NCBI GenBank assembly: GCA_008087055.1
Contig: VIEA01000001.1
Coordinates: 781,346 to 845,345 of the forward strand
Direction of reading: 5' to 3'
Source: Gammaproteobacteria bacterium LSUCC0096
GTDB taxonomy: Bacteria > Pseudomonadota > Gammaproteobacteria > Pseudomonadales > Litorivicinaceae
Length of the DNA: 64,000 nucleotides
In this document: one piece after another, positions 44,909-54,429 of the stretch
Position numbering within the stretch: position 1 is the first letter of the stretch
How the letters are laid out: each line of letters starts with the position of its first letter
The notes under the pieces: generated by a model
What the model was told of the DNA's origin: nothing
Seen by the model: only the letters and a program-made list of their open reading frames with translations
The model's database searches: none
Translations under genes and position numbers: made by a program

Positions 44909-47498
44909 TTCGCGCGCCATGAACTCTGCGCCATCCATCACCCGCTTAGCAGATTACGAGGCATTTCCATTTGCTATTGACTCGGTTGATCTTACGTTTG
45001 AGCTTGATCCTACCCATACCCGAGTGACTCAAGTTTCCAGAGTGCGTCGCGTTGTGCACGGTACCAACGCACTCGAATTAAATGGTAAGGATTTAAAACG
45101 GGTTGCGTTAAAAATCGATGGCGTTGAGGTCCAGTCCGATCGGTTGGTAGAAATTGATGAAACGCTACTGGTTCGGCAAGTACCTGATGAGTTTGTACTT
45201 GAAGTGGTCACCGAAATTAATCCTGAAGCAAACACTGCGCTTGAAGGCCTGTATTTGTCTAATGGTATGTTTTGCACGCAATGTGAAGCTGAGGGCTTTC
45301 GTCGGATCACATATTATCCAGACAGGCCCGATGTGATGAGCGTCTTCACGACGCGGATCATTTCAGATGCGAGTCGACCAGTACTTCTCTCTAATGGTAA
45401 TCCGGTCAGTGATCAGCATTTGCCTGATGGGCGACGCGAGGTCTTTTGGAGTGATCCGTTTCCAAAGCCTTGCTACCTCTTTGCGTTGGTGGGTGGCGAT
45501 CTGGCCGTTAAGCACGATGAATTTGTAACCATGTCTGGGCGTCGCATTGATTTGCGGATTTATGTTGAGCCGAAAGATCTTGACCGAGTTGATTATGCAC
45601 TCGAGAGCCTAAAGCGCGCGATGGCGTGGGATGAGTCCGTGTATGGTCGTGAATACGATCTCGATATCTTTATGATCGTTGCTGTCAGCCATTTCAATAT
45701 GGGGGCGATGGAAAATAAGGGCCTCAATATTTTTAACTCAAGCTGTGTTCTGGCAAATGCTGAAGCGGCGACAGATCAGGCGTTCCAGCGTATTGAAGCG
45801 ATTGTGGCTCATGAATATTTTCATAATTGGTCAGGCAATCGTGTGACCTGTCGTGATTGGTTCCAGTTAAGCCTCAAAGAAGGTTTCACTGTATTCAGAG
45901 ATAGTGAATTTAGTGCCGACATAAACTCACGTGCAGTGAAGCGCATTCAGGATGTGAATTTTCTGCGGAGTGCTCAGTTTACAGAAGACTCTGGCCCCAC
46001 TGCGCATCCAGTGCAGCCCTCGGAATATCAAGAGATTTCAAATTTTTATACGCTGACGATTTATGAAAAAGGCGCTGAAGTCGTTCGGATGATTCGAACG
46101 CTGCTCGGTCCAGAGTTGTTCAGGAAGGGTAGTGATCTCTATTTCGCGCGGCACGATGGGCAGGCGGTTACTATCAATGAATTTGTTGCTGCAATGGCTG
46201 ATGTCTCTGGTCGCGACTTCACCCAATTCATGCGCTGGTACCGACAGCCGGGAACTCCACGGTTGCGGGTGGATGTAAGTCATGACTCTCAAACGAAACA
46301 GTTGCAGATTCAATTAATGCAAAAACAGCCTGTGGTCGCGAGCGGCGAGTCTCACGCTCACTATGTGATCCCGGTGAGTTATCAGGTGATCGATCAGGTA
46401 ACTGGTGCGGTTGTTGTGCCAGAGACGCTGTTTGAGCTGAGTGATGAGTCGGCATCGATTACCCATGATGGGATCGCCACAAATCCGGTGGTGTCGATTT
46501 TGCGAGGTCTGTCGGCACCAGTTAAGTTGGAAATGGATCGCTCCGTTGATGAGTTGGTAGCGCTAGCTCGATTTGATGATGACGGTGTGAATCGTTGGGA
46601 TGCGATTCAAGAGCTGTACATGCAAGCAATTAGCGGCTTTTTGAAAGACCTTGACTCGTCAATTGATGACGCATTGCGACGATTGATCTGCGATTTAATT
46701 AGTGATCCAGCCAAGGTAGCTGATCCTGCATGTCTCGCTGAAATGCTTGCGCTCCCGCAAGACAATATTTTGTGGGATGCGTTTCAGCCGGCTGATCCAC
46801 AGAAGATCCTGGAGGCTCGTAAGGCATTGCGTCAATCGATTGCGAGGGCTGGAGCATCGAGCTGGTTTGAGTTGTATGAGGCTATGCGTGTCGATGGTCC
46901 TTACGAACCCACCGCGGATGCGATCGGGCGTCGTTCATTAGCAATTACAGCACTTGGTTATCTCGCTAAGGTTGAGCCGATCGATGACTTGCTTAAGGAC
47001 ATTGATGCGAGTGCATCTAACCTGACAGAGCGTTATGCCGCGTATCGTATTGCTCGGAGTGATGCTGCTGATGAAGTGTCATTAGAATTGTCTGAAAAAT
47101 TCCTGAATCGAGCGGATACGGATGAAGTGCTTGATTTGTGGCTGTCGACCGAGGCCATGAATGAAAAAACTGCAACAATTGATCGAATTAAAGAACTTAC
47201 ATCCCATTCGAGATTTGCGTGGACGAATCCAAATAGAGTGCGCGCAGTTCTTGGGACCTTTGCGAACCGCAATGTCCGTGCATTCCATACGCCCGAGGGA
47301 TATCGCTTGCTCGCTGACTCTGTTCTTAAGCTGGATGCTATGAACCCCCAGATTGCTTCGCGCTTGGTCATGCCACTCTGTCAGTGGGGTCGATTTGAGA
47401 AGGGCTTTCAAGATGCAATGAAATCAGAGTTACGTCGTATGATCGCAAAGGATCTATCGAAAGACTTGTATGAAATCGTAAGCAAATCAGTGGATTAA
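44901..47498 (+). CDS. pepN: Aminopeptidase N
   Basis: Zinc metallopeptidase of the M1 family that removes N-terminal residues from peptides in the cytoplasm. From ATG 44901 (AAGGA at 44887-44891) it has 865 residues. It has the exopeptidase motif MGAMENKGLNIFN and the zinc site VAHEYFHNWSGNRV with the downstream Glu in LKEGFTVFRDSEF. The N-terminal CTQCEAEGFRRITYYPDRPDV is characteristic of E. coli-type PepN. The upstream frame to 44859 is only overlap with yeaC. Confidence 0.96.
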   Translation: MTDSRAMNSAPSITRLADYEAFPFAIDSVDLTFELDPTHTRVTQVSRVRRVVHGTNALELNGKDLKRVALKIDGVEVQSDRLVEIDETLLVRQVPDEFVLEVVTEINPEANTALEGLYLSNGMFCTQCEAEGFRRITYYPDRPDVMSVFTTRIISDASRPVLLSNGNPVSDQHLPDGRREVFWSDPFPKPCYLFALVGGDLAVKHDEFVTMSGRRIDLRIYVEPKDLDRVDYALESLKRAMAWDESVYGREYDLDIFMIVAVSHFNMGAMENKGLNIFNSSCVLANAEAATDQAFQRIEAIVAHEYFHNWSGNRVTCRDWFQLSLKEGFTVFRDSEFSADINSRAVKRIQDVNFLRSAQFTEDSGPTAHPVQPSEYQEISNFYTLTIYEKGAEVVRMIRTLLGPELFRKGSDLYFARHDGQAVTINEFVAAMADVSGRDFTQFMRWYRQPGTPRLRVDVSHDSQTKQLQIQLMQKQPVVASGESHAHYVIPVSYQVIDQVTGAVVVPETLFELSDESASITHDGIATNPVVSILRGLSAPVKLEMDRSVDELVALARFDDDGVNRWDAIQELYMQAISGFLKDLDSSIDDALRRLICDLISDPAKVADPACLAEMLALPQDNILWDAFQPADPQKILEARKALRQSIARAGASSWFELYEAMRVDGPYEPTADAIGRRSLAITALGYLAKVEPIDDLLKDIDASASNLTERYAAYRIARSDAADEVSLELSEKFLNRADTDEVLDLWLSTEAMNEKTATIDRIKELTSHSRFAWTNPNRVRAVLGTFANRNVRAFHTPEGYRLLADSVLKLDAMNPQIASRLVMPLCQWGRFEKGFQDAMKSELRRMIAKDLSKDLYEIVSKSVD

Positions 47499-47500
47499 AT

Positions 47501-49138
47501 GTGAGAGCAAAAGAGATTCTGTTCGGAAGGTATTCAGTTTGGGCGGCAACTGTTGTGCTTGCTTGCGTCTCATTGCTCGGGCTCTGGTTTGCCTCAATTT
47601 TTATTTGGCCTCTGATTGTGTTTACGGCACTCGCGGTTCTTGGGTTTAGAGATTATTTCAAGAGCACACACCCCGTTCGCGCAAACTATCCATTGATGGG
47701 CCGGTTACGTTACTTGCTTGAAAGTATTCGTCCTGAGCTTCGTCAATATTTTTGGGAGTCGGATACGGATGAGACTCCGTACTCACGAAATCAGCGGGCG
47801 ATGGTCTATCAGCGCGCGAAAGACAATCAGGCCAAACGTTCGTTTGGTACCGAAAAAGCTGTCTACGAAGAGGAGTTCAACTGGCTTAACCACTCGGTCA
47901 ATCCGATTAAACTCGATGGACATGATTTCCGAGTTGTCGTCGGTGATGCATCGATTGGAAAAACCTATTCAATGTCATTATTGAACATTTCTGGGATGTC
48001 CTTCGGTGCTTTGTCTCCGCCGGCTGTGGAATCACTGAGTCGTGGTGCCAAGCTCGGTGGGTTCGCGCAAAACACAGGTGAGGGTTCTTTATCGCGTTAT
48101 CATGAAGCAGGTAGTGGCGATTTAATTTGGCAAATCTCGACAGGGTATTTTGGTTGTCGTACACCAGAAGGGCGATTTGATCCTGAGCTATTCGAGATCA
48201 AGGCGAAATCAGATCAAGTGAAGATGATCGAGATCAAACTGAGTCAAGGAGCAAAGCCTGGCCATGGTGGGATCTTGCCCGCGCCGAAAGTGACTGAAGA
48301 AATTGCGAGAACACGCGGCATCCCAGTTGGTCAAACCTGTGAATCACCAGCGAGTCATGCCGAATTTTCTACCCCCAGAGAATTATTAGCATTTGCAGAG
48401 CAACTGAAAACTCTGTCTGGTGGGAAGCCAGTTGGGATAAAGCTTTGTATTGGGCACCCCTGGGAATTTGTGGCATTGGTGAAGGCGATGGTCGAAACAG
48501 GCCAAATGCTCGATTTTGTGACTGTAGATGGGTCAGAAGGGGGTACGGGTGCTGCGCCAACTGAGTTTTCAGATCACATCGGGTCTCCGCTCCGTGATGC
48601 GGTCGTCTTTGTCGATAACGCGCTACGGGGCGCCGGTTTAAGAAAGCGGATTAAGATCGGCGCGTCCGCAAAGATTGTCAGCGCCTATGATATCTCGCGT
48701 ATCTGCGCGCTTGGTGCAGATTGGTGCAATATGGGCCGACCTTTTATGTTTGCTCTTGGATGCATACAAGCTAAGGATTGTGGTTCAGGACATTGTCCTA
48801 CCGGCATCACAACCATGGATCCAAAACGCTACCGAGCACTGGATATTCCGACCCGTGCAGAGCGTGTCCGTAACTTCCATAAACATACACTTGAGGCAGT
48901 TGCTGAACTCCTTGGGGCAGCGGGAATCAGCCATCCAGATGATTTGAATCGTCGTCACATCGTTAGACGTCTTTCAGCAAGCCAAATTAAACTCGCAGAT
49001 CAGATCTACCCGCGAGTGAGCGAGGGGGCATTGCTGACGGGCGAAGGGGTTCTCGAGGATCCGCGTTTACGAACGTATTGGTCGCTCGTATCGCCTGATT
49101 CTTTTCACTTGGATGACGAGCAAACGGCACTTGTATAG
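47501..49138 (+). CDS. Membrane-anchored FMN-binding glutamate synthase-domain protein
   Basis: The 545-residue protein starts with two hydrophobic helices (about residues 12-48) and then a GltB-like FMN/Fe-S domain: ISGMSFGALSPPAVESLSRG, TGEGSLSRYH, SQGAKPGHGGILP, TVDGSEGGTGAAP, and the cysteine cluster CIQAKDCGSGHCPTG, which matches the 3Fe-4S site of glutamate synthase. There is no amidotransferase domain. Stand-alone proteins of this type are common, but their reaction is not established. The start is GTG, 2 bases after the pepN stop. Confidence 0.87.
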   Translation: MRAKEILFGRYSVWAATVVLACVSLLGLWFASIFIWPLIVFTALAVLGFRDYFKSTHPVRANYPLMGRLRYLLESIRPELRQYFWESDTDETPYSRNQRAMVYQRAKDNQAKRSFGTEKAVYEEEFNWLNHSVNPIKLDGHDFRVVVGDASIGKTYSMSLLNISGMSFGALSPPAVESLSRGAKLGGFAQNTGEGSLSRYHEAGSGDLIWQISTGYFGCRTPEGRFDPELFEIKAKSDQVKMIEIKLSQGAKPGHGGILPAPKVTEEIARTRGIPVGQTCESPASHAEFSTPRELLAFAEQLKTLSGGKPVGIKLCIGHPWEFVALVKAMVETGQMLDFVTVDGSEGGTGAAPTEFSDHIGSPLRDAVVFVDNALRGAGLRKRIKIGASAKIVSAYDISRICALGADWCNMGRPFMFALGCIQAKDCGSGHCPTGITTMDPKRYRALDIPTRAERVRNFHKHTLEAVAELLGAAGISHPDDLNRRHIVRRLSASQIKLADQIYPRVSEGALLTGEGVLEDPRLRTYWSLVSPDSFHLDDEQTALV

Positions 49139-49203
49139 CTAGATTTCGTGGCTCTAGCGCATGAGGTTCTGTACACTTCGCACCTGACGGCGAAGGAGAT
49201 GTC

Positions 49204-50208
49204 GTGTATTCATTAATCAAACCTGCGCTATTTCGAATTGATCCAGAATCAGCGCATGATCTAACCATCCAGTCACTCAAAACTGTTGGCCAGTGCTTTG
49301 GCCCATCGGCTCCGCTCGCTGGCCGTCCCTGTGAGATCGCGGGATTGCAGTTTAAAAATGCTATTGGTTTAGCAGCTGGTCTTGATAAAAACGGGGTGGC
49401 AATTTCAGGTTTTTCTCGGCTTGGATTTGGGCATATCGAGGTTGGAACAGTCACGCCTCGTCCTCAACCGGGAAATCCAAAGCCCCGTGTCTTTCGACTC
49501 ACTGAAGATGCAGGCCTGATTAACCGTTTTGGTTTTAATAATCTGGGTATTGATGCACTCGTTCGGGAGCTCGTCGATCATCCATACCAAGGCGTGATAG
49601 GCGTCAATATTGGTAAAAACAAAGATACACCGAATGAATCCGCGCACACCGATTACGTGTCCTGTATTCAGAAAGCCGCTGCGGTATGCGATTACATCAC
49701 AATCAATGTTTCAAGCCCCAATACACCAGGCCTTCGTGATCTTGCTGACGCAGGAAAAATTTTGGATGTGGTTTCCCCGGTTTTGGATGCGCGCGCTCAT
49801 TTGAAGAACCGAAAAGATAACTATTTGCCGGTATTCGTAAAACTCGCTCCAGACTTTGAGGACGCAGATTTAGTTCAAGTGCTTGAGGCGCTTAAACGCA
49901 CTGAGGCTGATGGTGTGATTTTGACCAATACGACGCTCGACCGGACCGGATTGGTGAGTCGCCATCGAGACGAGACGGGTGGATTGTCTGGTACTCCTTT
50001 GACTCAGAAATCAGAACATTGCTTAAAGCTCGCAGTTGAGGTGTTAGGCGAAACGCTCCCGTTGATTTCAGTCGGCGGGGTGATGTCTGGCGATGATGCC
50101 AAGCGGAGGATAGAGATCGGCGCCAAGCTTGTTCAGATTTACACAGGATTGATTTATCGAGGTCCTGCCTTGGTGAAAGATGCGGTTCGGATGACGCGAT
50201 GTTCTTAG
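49204..50208 (+). CDS. pyrD: Dihydroorotate dehydrogenase (quinone)
   Basis: Membrane-associated class 2 enzyme of pyrimidine synthesis. The 334-residue protein has an N-terminal helix for quinone access (MYSLIKPALFRIDPESAHD) and the FMN domain: GLAAGLDKNG, EVGTVTPRPQPGNPKPR, NRFGFNN, NVSSPNTPGLR with the class 2 active-site Ser, and ISVGGVMSG. The GTG start at 49204 has a strong AAGGAG at 49193-49198. Confidence 0.96.
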   Translation: MYSLIKPALFRIDPESAHDLTIQSLKTVGQCFGPSAPLAGRPCEIAGLQFKNAIGLAAGLDKNGVAISGFSRLGFGHIEVGTVTPRPQPGNPKPRVFRLTEDAGLINRFGFNNLGIDALVRELVDHPYQGVIGVNIGKNKDTPNESAHTDYVSCIQKAAAVCDYITINVSSPNTPGLRDLADAGKILDVVSPVLDARAHLKNRKDNYLPVFVKLAPDFEDADLVQVLEALKRTEADGVILTNTTLDRTGLVSRHRDETGGLSGTPLTQKSEHCLKLAVEVLGETLPLISVGGVMSGDDAKRRIEIGAKLVQIYTGLIYRGPALVKDAVRMTRCS

Positions 50209-50218
50209 ATTGCCTCAA

Positions 50219-50241
50219 CCACGCCCCTCGTGAGGGCGTGG
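50219..50241. terminator. Hairpin between convergent pyrD and rmf
   Basis: CCACGCCC pairs with GGGCGTGG around a 7-base loop. It lies 10 bases after pyrD and 12 bases after rmf on the other strand. No T-run, so it may act as a weak two-way terminator or 3'-end stabiliser. Confidence 0.55.
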
Positions 50242-50253
50242 CACATTGCATCG

Positions 50254-50463
50254 TTAAGAAGCGATTTGCGGGTCACAATGAATCCCGGATACGCCGGTTA
50301 GGCCATCCCAGGAAGCCGCTCGACCATCTCGCCAGCCTGAGAGCCATGCGTCGCGGCCTTCACCAGCATAGGCAGGGCACATCTCCCTCGATTTGCCTCC
50401 GATGCCAGCGCGATAGCCGCGATTGTAAAACCGGTCGTTTAAGCTACGTTTTATTGTTTTCAT
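50254..50463 (-). CDS. rmf: Ribosome modulation factor
   Basis: A 69-residue basic protein that dimerises 70S ribosomes into inactive 100S particles in stationary phase. Key family segments are RGYRAGIGGKSREMCP and WLSGWRDGRA, aligned with E. coli RMF. It is longer at the C-terminus (about 14 residues, ending DPQIAS) than the E. coli protein. GGAGATCACATTCG lies upstream on the minus strand. It is divergent from rlmKL, another ribosome gene. Confidence 0.92.
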   Translation of the reverse strand: MKTIKRSLNDRFYNRGYRAGIGGKSREMCPAYAGEGRDAWLSGWRDGRAASWDGLTGVSGIHCDPQIAS

Positions 50464-50533
50464 CGAATGTGATCTCCTTGAAGTCGGCGTCTAAAACCGA
50501 CCCCTTATCCTTGGTTGTCACTCATGGTTGCTT

Positions 50534-52678
50534 ATGAACCACGAGTTTGAACATAACACAGGTGTTTTCGCGATTGGAACTCTTCTTGCGACAGATGATT
50601 TGGTCGCAGATGAGGTTGAACAATTAGGCCTTGAAGTGAAAGGGCGTCAGCTCGGCTGGGTCACCGCCGAAGGAACGCTTCATGATGCGTATCGGATGCT
50701 TTTGACGACACAAGTTGGCGATCGTGTCGTTTGGTTGCTCGCGCGTGGTGAAGCCGTCGCTGCAGACCAATTTCGAGAATTACTACGTACGATTAATTGG
50801 AATGATCAACTCTATGCGGGAGCAAGCGTTCGAGTCGATGTGACCGGTAAAGTGAGTTGGCTTAAAGACACGCGTTTCGCAGGGCAGTTGGTAATGGACG
50901 CGATTCGTGACCAAGCCATGGTGGCCAAGCGGCCTCGCCCTGAATATGACACAGACGAGCCAGCTGTTCGTATTGCGATACGTTTTGGGCGTGGGCAGGT
51001 TGATATCGGCATAAATCTCAACCGAGCACCCTTGAATCAGCGAGGATATCGGACAGAAGGTGGTGAAGCCCCTCTCAGGGAAACGTTAGCCCAGGTGATG
51101 CTTGCGCGTCTCAAGATCGGTCAAGACGAGCCAACGGTTATTATTGACCCCTGTTGTGGGTCTGGAACGATTTTAATTGAGGCTTGCATGCGCCTGAATC
51201 AGATCGCGCCGCAACGTCAAAGACCATCAAGCCAGTTATCACGTTGGACGGGTCTAGAGTCAATTTCTTGGACTGATTTGATTGCGACAGAGCGTACTAA
51301 AGAGATTCAAAGTCCGACTCGTTTTATCGGACTTGATATCAATCCTGATGCGGTCGATCGGGCGCGATCGAATATCGAGCGAGCAGGGCTGTCTGAGCAA
51401 ATCACCGTAGAGGTCGGCGAGATTGCAGAACTGTCTCCAATATCGACTGGAGTCACGGAAGCTGATGCAGTCTGGATTTTGGCAAACCCTCCCTATGGCA
51501 CAAGACTTGGACGGAATGAAGACTTGGCCAGCTTGTACCGACTCTTGGGAGATCGTTGTAAAGAGTTTACAAATGCGCATCTTGGTCTCGTGACATCTGA
51601 CAAAGAGCTGATGCAGGCGCTTGGGTTGCGGTCAGATAAGAAATGGGAAATGCAGGCCGGCGGACTAAGATTAAACATCGCTAAGTTTGCGCTGGGTTTG
51701 GCGCCTGAGAATTTTGAAATCCAAGAGGATAAAGACCCGCCAGAAGAAATTTGGCCGCTACTGAATCGCCTTTCTAAAAATCTCAAGAATCGTTCTAAAT
51801 TATTGAAAAATAATGAAATCGACTGCTATCGAATATATGATTCAGACTTGCCTGAGTACAATGTCGTCATCGATCAGTTTGCGGATTACCTACACATTCA
51901 AGAATATCGCCCGCCAAAGACCGTTGATCCCAAAAGGGCTAATCATCGGCGTCAGCTTATTCGTCAGTGGGTGCCGAAACATCTCGGTATTGCGTTAAAA
52001 CATGCAGTATATAAAGAGCGCTTCCGGCAATCTGGTAGTTCCCAATATGAGAAGCGTGCGGAACCACTCTGTATCGATGTCCATGAGAATGGGATGCAGT
52101 TTGAGGTGAATCTGACTACCTATACTGATGTCGGGCTATTTCTCGATCATCGCCCGTTAAGGCGCCTATTACTCGAGTCCTGTCGTGGTCAGCGGGTGCT
52201 CAATTTATTTTGCTACACAGGCGCCTTGAGCGTTGCTGCAGCAAAAGGATTGGCTCGATCAGTCACAAGTGTCGACATGTCGAAGACCTATCTCACCTGG
52301 GCGCATCGAAATTTTGAGAAAAATGGATTGAATCCAAAGCATTATCAGTTCGTCCGCGCGAATGTATTGGAGTGGCTTACTGTTGAGCCACGTGCGGAGT
52401 TTGAAACGATTTTGCTCGATCCTCCGACGTTTTCAAATACCAAGAGCACAGAGCAGACGCTCGACATACAACGCGATCATCGTGGGTTAATTGATGCATG
52501 TAGAGCTTGGCTTGCGCCAGGTGGCGTGATTTATTTCTCAAATAACTTCAAAGGATTCTCGCTCGATGAATCGCTTCGAGACTCTTATGTGGTCGAGGAT
52601 ATGACGCGCCAAAGCATCGATGCTGATTTTGACCGCAAACCGCCGCACGTGCTTTTTAAGATTTCTGTAAAGCCATAA
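50534..52678 (+). CDS. rlmL: Bifunctional 23S rRNA methyltransferase RlmKL
   Basis: Two fused methyltransferases that make m2G2445 and m7G2069 in 23S rRNA. From ATG 50534 it has 714 residues. There is an N-terminal ferredoxin-like/THUMP region, then the RlmL domain with DPCCGSGTILIEA and the catalytic ANPPYGTRLG. The C-terminal RlmK domain has VLNLFCYTGALSVAAAKG and LLDPPTFSNTK. The TTG at 50528 is a poor alternative start. The 3' end overlaps the convergent DUF2878 gene by 23 bases. Confidence 0.95.
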   Translation: MNHEFEHNTGVFAIGTLLATDDLVADEVEQLGLEVKGRQLGWVTAEGTLHDAYRMLLTTQVGDRVVWLLARGEAVAADQFRELLRTINWNDQLYAGASVRVDVTGKVSWLKDTRFAGQLVMDAIRDQAMVAKRPRPEYDTDEPAVRIAIRFGRGQVDIGINLNRAPLNQRGYRTEGGEAPLRETLAQVMLARLKIGQDEPTVIIDPCCGSGTILIEACMRLNQIAPQRQRPSSQLSRWTGLESISWTDLIATERTKEIQSPTRFIGLDINPDAVDRARSNIERAGLSEQITVEVGEIAELSPISTGVTEADAVWILANPPYGTRLGRNEDLASLYRLLGDRCKEFTNAHLGLVTSDKELMQALGLRSDKKWEMQAGGLRLNIAKFALGLAPENFEIQEDKDPPEEIWPLLNRLSKNLKNRSKLLKNNEIDCYRIYDSDLPEYNVVIDQFADYLHIQEYRPPKTVDPKRANHRRQLIRQWVPKHLGIALKHAVYKERFRQSGSSQYEKRAEPLCIDVHENGMQFEVNLTTYTDVGLFLDHRPLRRLLLESCRGQRVLNLFCYTGALSVAAAKGLARSVTSVDMSKTYLTWAHRNFEKNGLNPKHYQFVRANVLEWLTVEPRAEFETILLDPPTFSNTKSTEQTLDIQRDHRGLIDACRAWLAPGGVIYFSNNFKGFSLDESLRDSYVVEDMTRQSIDADFDRKPPHVLFKISVKP

Positions 52679-53138
52679 GCCTGACTAATCCGAAATACAG
52701 CGTCCAGCATGCGGTGAGTATGAAGATGGTTGGTAATTCGCCAAATGGGAATGAGAGATCACCCAGTCGAGCACCGCCAGTGTATGTAAGCGCTGCCCCG
52801 AGCCCGCTCGCGATAAGTATCCAAAGCTGTCCAGACCAACACCACCGTAAACCGTGCAGCAAGGTTGTTGGGAATATGAGCCACAGTCCAACAAGCCAAA
52901 GAGGAATCGGCCAGGCGCTATGACTGAACTGATATACATGAAGCGCCGTAAGGAGCGAATCCATGCAAATTCCGAGCAGGGTAAAGACCGCTAACAGACG
53001 CCATTCACCAGATCGACAGAAACTGACCGTATGCAAGAGAAGCCAACCGAGGGCGAACACGAAAAACGCATCACCCTCAAGAACGAGCAAAAACCAAAGG
53101 GCTTGGAATACCCCGAGATTACGGACTGTTGGCCACAT
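52656..53138 (-). CDS. DUF2878 membrane protein
   Basis: A 160-residue protein with about five hydrophobic helices. It matches the DUF2878 family in size, its GICMDSLL and PLWLVGLWLIFPTTL segments, and its place after a Cfa-like gene. Function unknown. Its ATG overlaps the Cfa stop by one base (TAATG), making it the last of a five-gene minus-strand operon starting with phrB. The 3' end overlaps rlmKL. Confidence 0.82.
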   Translation of the reverse strand: MWPTVRNLGVFQALWFLLVLEGDAFFVFALGWLLLHTVSFCRSGEWRLLAVFTLLGICMDSLLTALHVYQFSHSAWPIPLWLVGLWLIFPTTLLHGLRWCWSGQLWILIASGLGAALTYTGGARLGDLSFPFGELPTIFILTACWTLYFGLVRLMALQKS

Positions 53139-54421
53139 TAGGCGAGGCGCAATGGAACTACAGGTGCTTCTTGACGAGCCTTTGGCTTGGCAAGGATCAA
53201 TTGCGCAAGGCCGAGTTGTCGTTCATGAAAACCGCCTTCGCAATACGCGAGATAGAATTCCCACATCCGGCAAAAACGCTCATCATATCCAAGGCCAAGA
53301 ATCCGTTCTTTTTCCGCGATAAAACGCTTGCGCCATTCAGCAAGTGTTCTCGCATAGTGGCTCGCGAAATCTTCGAGATGGAGGAGCCTCAGGTCTGAGG
53401 CGCGACCGACAGACTGCATGATGCTGCCGATTGAAGGGATGAAGCCACCTGGGAAGATATAGCGTTTGATGAAATCAACACTCTTAACCGCTAATTGATA
53501 ACGTTGTTCTACAATTGTTATCGCCTGAATCAGTGCCAGGCCATTGGGTTTTAGGCGTTCAGATAATGTGTTGATGTAGGTGTCTAGGTAGTGATGACCG
53601 ACGGCCTCAATCATTTCGATTGATACTAGTTTGTCGTATTGGCCAGTCAGGTCACGATAATCTTTCTTTAAAACTGTAATTTGATCGCTTAAACCACGTT
53701 CATTAATAAGCTGCACAGCATGATCAAATTGCTCCTCAGAAATAGTCGTCGTTGTGACCTTACAGCCGTAGTTTTCGGCTGCGTGAATCGCGAAACCACC
53801 CCAGCCAGTTCCGATTTCTAGAACATGATCTGTCGGAGAGAGATGGAGTTTTCGACAAATATGATCCAACTTCTCGATTGATGCATTATCTAGGTCAGTC
53901 GATTCGCTCGAAAACAGTGCTGAGGAGTACATCAGTGTTGGATCGAGGAACGTTTCAAATAGTTGATTACCGAGATCGTAATGGGCTTCGATATTCTTTT
54001 TTGAACCCTTGACCGTATTTTTGTTGAGCCAATGTGCGGTAGCAAGTACAGCCCGGAAAAAGCGTGTTAAACCACTCTCCATTTGATCTGTGAGGTGGTT
54101 GTTCGCGACGAAGAACCGAGTGACTTGATCGAGTGAGCTTGTGATCCAATAACCGGCCATATATGCCTCGCCACTTCCGACTGAGCCTCGGAATGCAACA
54201 TCGGACCATACTTGTGGATTGAGAATTGTGATGTGTGCATCAGGCCCCGCTTCGGAGCCTTCAAATGAAAAGGTGTCCTCGCCATCAGCAATGGTTAGGC
54301 GCCCATAACGTGCCTTTGAAAACGCCCTCAATAGCCCTCTGCGAGCAAGCTTTTGAGCGATTGTCAGATCCTTTGACTCACGGACGATTAAAGACTTCAT
54401 TTCTGTCGTTGTTTGCGTCAT
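53138..54421 (-). CDS. Cyclopropane-fatty-acid synthase family methyltransferase
   Basis: SAM-dependent enzyme that modifies unsaturated acyl chains of membrane phospholipids. From the ATG at 54421 (AAGGAT upstream) it has 427 residues. It has the CMAS-family segments EAHYDLGNQLFETFLDPTLMYSSA, the SAM site VLEIGTGWGGFAIHAAENYG, SIEMIEAVGHHYLDTY and YIFPGGFIPS. The frame is open to 54520, but the extra residues overlap the upstream gene. With the flavin oxidase and DUF1365 partner this resembles lipid-modifying sets that act in singlet-oxygen defence. Confidence 0.9.
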   Translation of the reverse strand: MTQTTTEMKSLIVRESKDLTIAQKLARRGLLRAFSKARYGRLTIADGEDTFSFEGSEAGPDAHITILNPQVWSDVAFRGSVGSGEAYMAGYWITSSLDQVTRFFVANNHLTDQMESGLTRFFRAVLATAHWLNKNTVKGSKKNIEAHYDLGNQLFETFLDPTLMYSSALFSSESTDLDNASIEKLDHICRKLHLSPTDHVLEIGTGWGGFAIHAAENYGCKVTTTTISEEQFDHAVQLINERGLSDQITVLKKDYRDLTGQYDKLVSIEMIEAVGHHYLDTYINTLSERLKPNGLALIQAITIVEQRYQLAVKSVDFIKRYIFPGGFIPSIGSIMQSVGRASDLRLLHLEDFASHYARTLAEWRKRFIAEKERILGLGYDERFCRMWEFYLAYCEGGFHERQLGLAQLILAKPKARQEAPVVPLRLA

Positions 54422-54429
54422 ATCGATCC

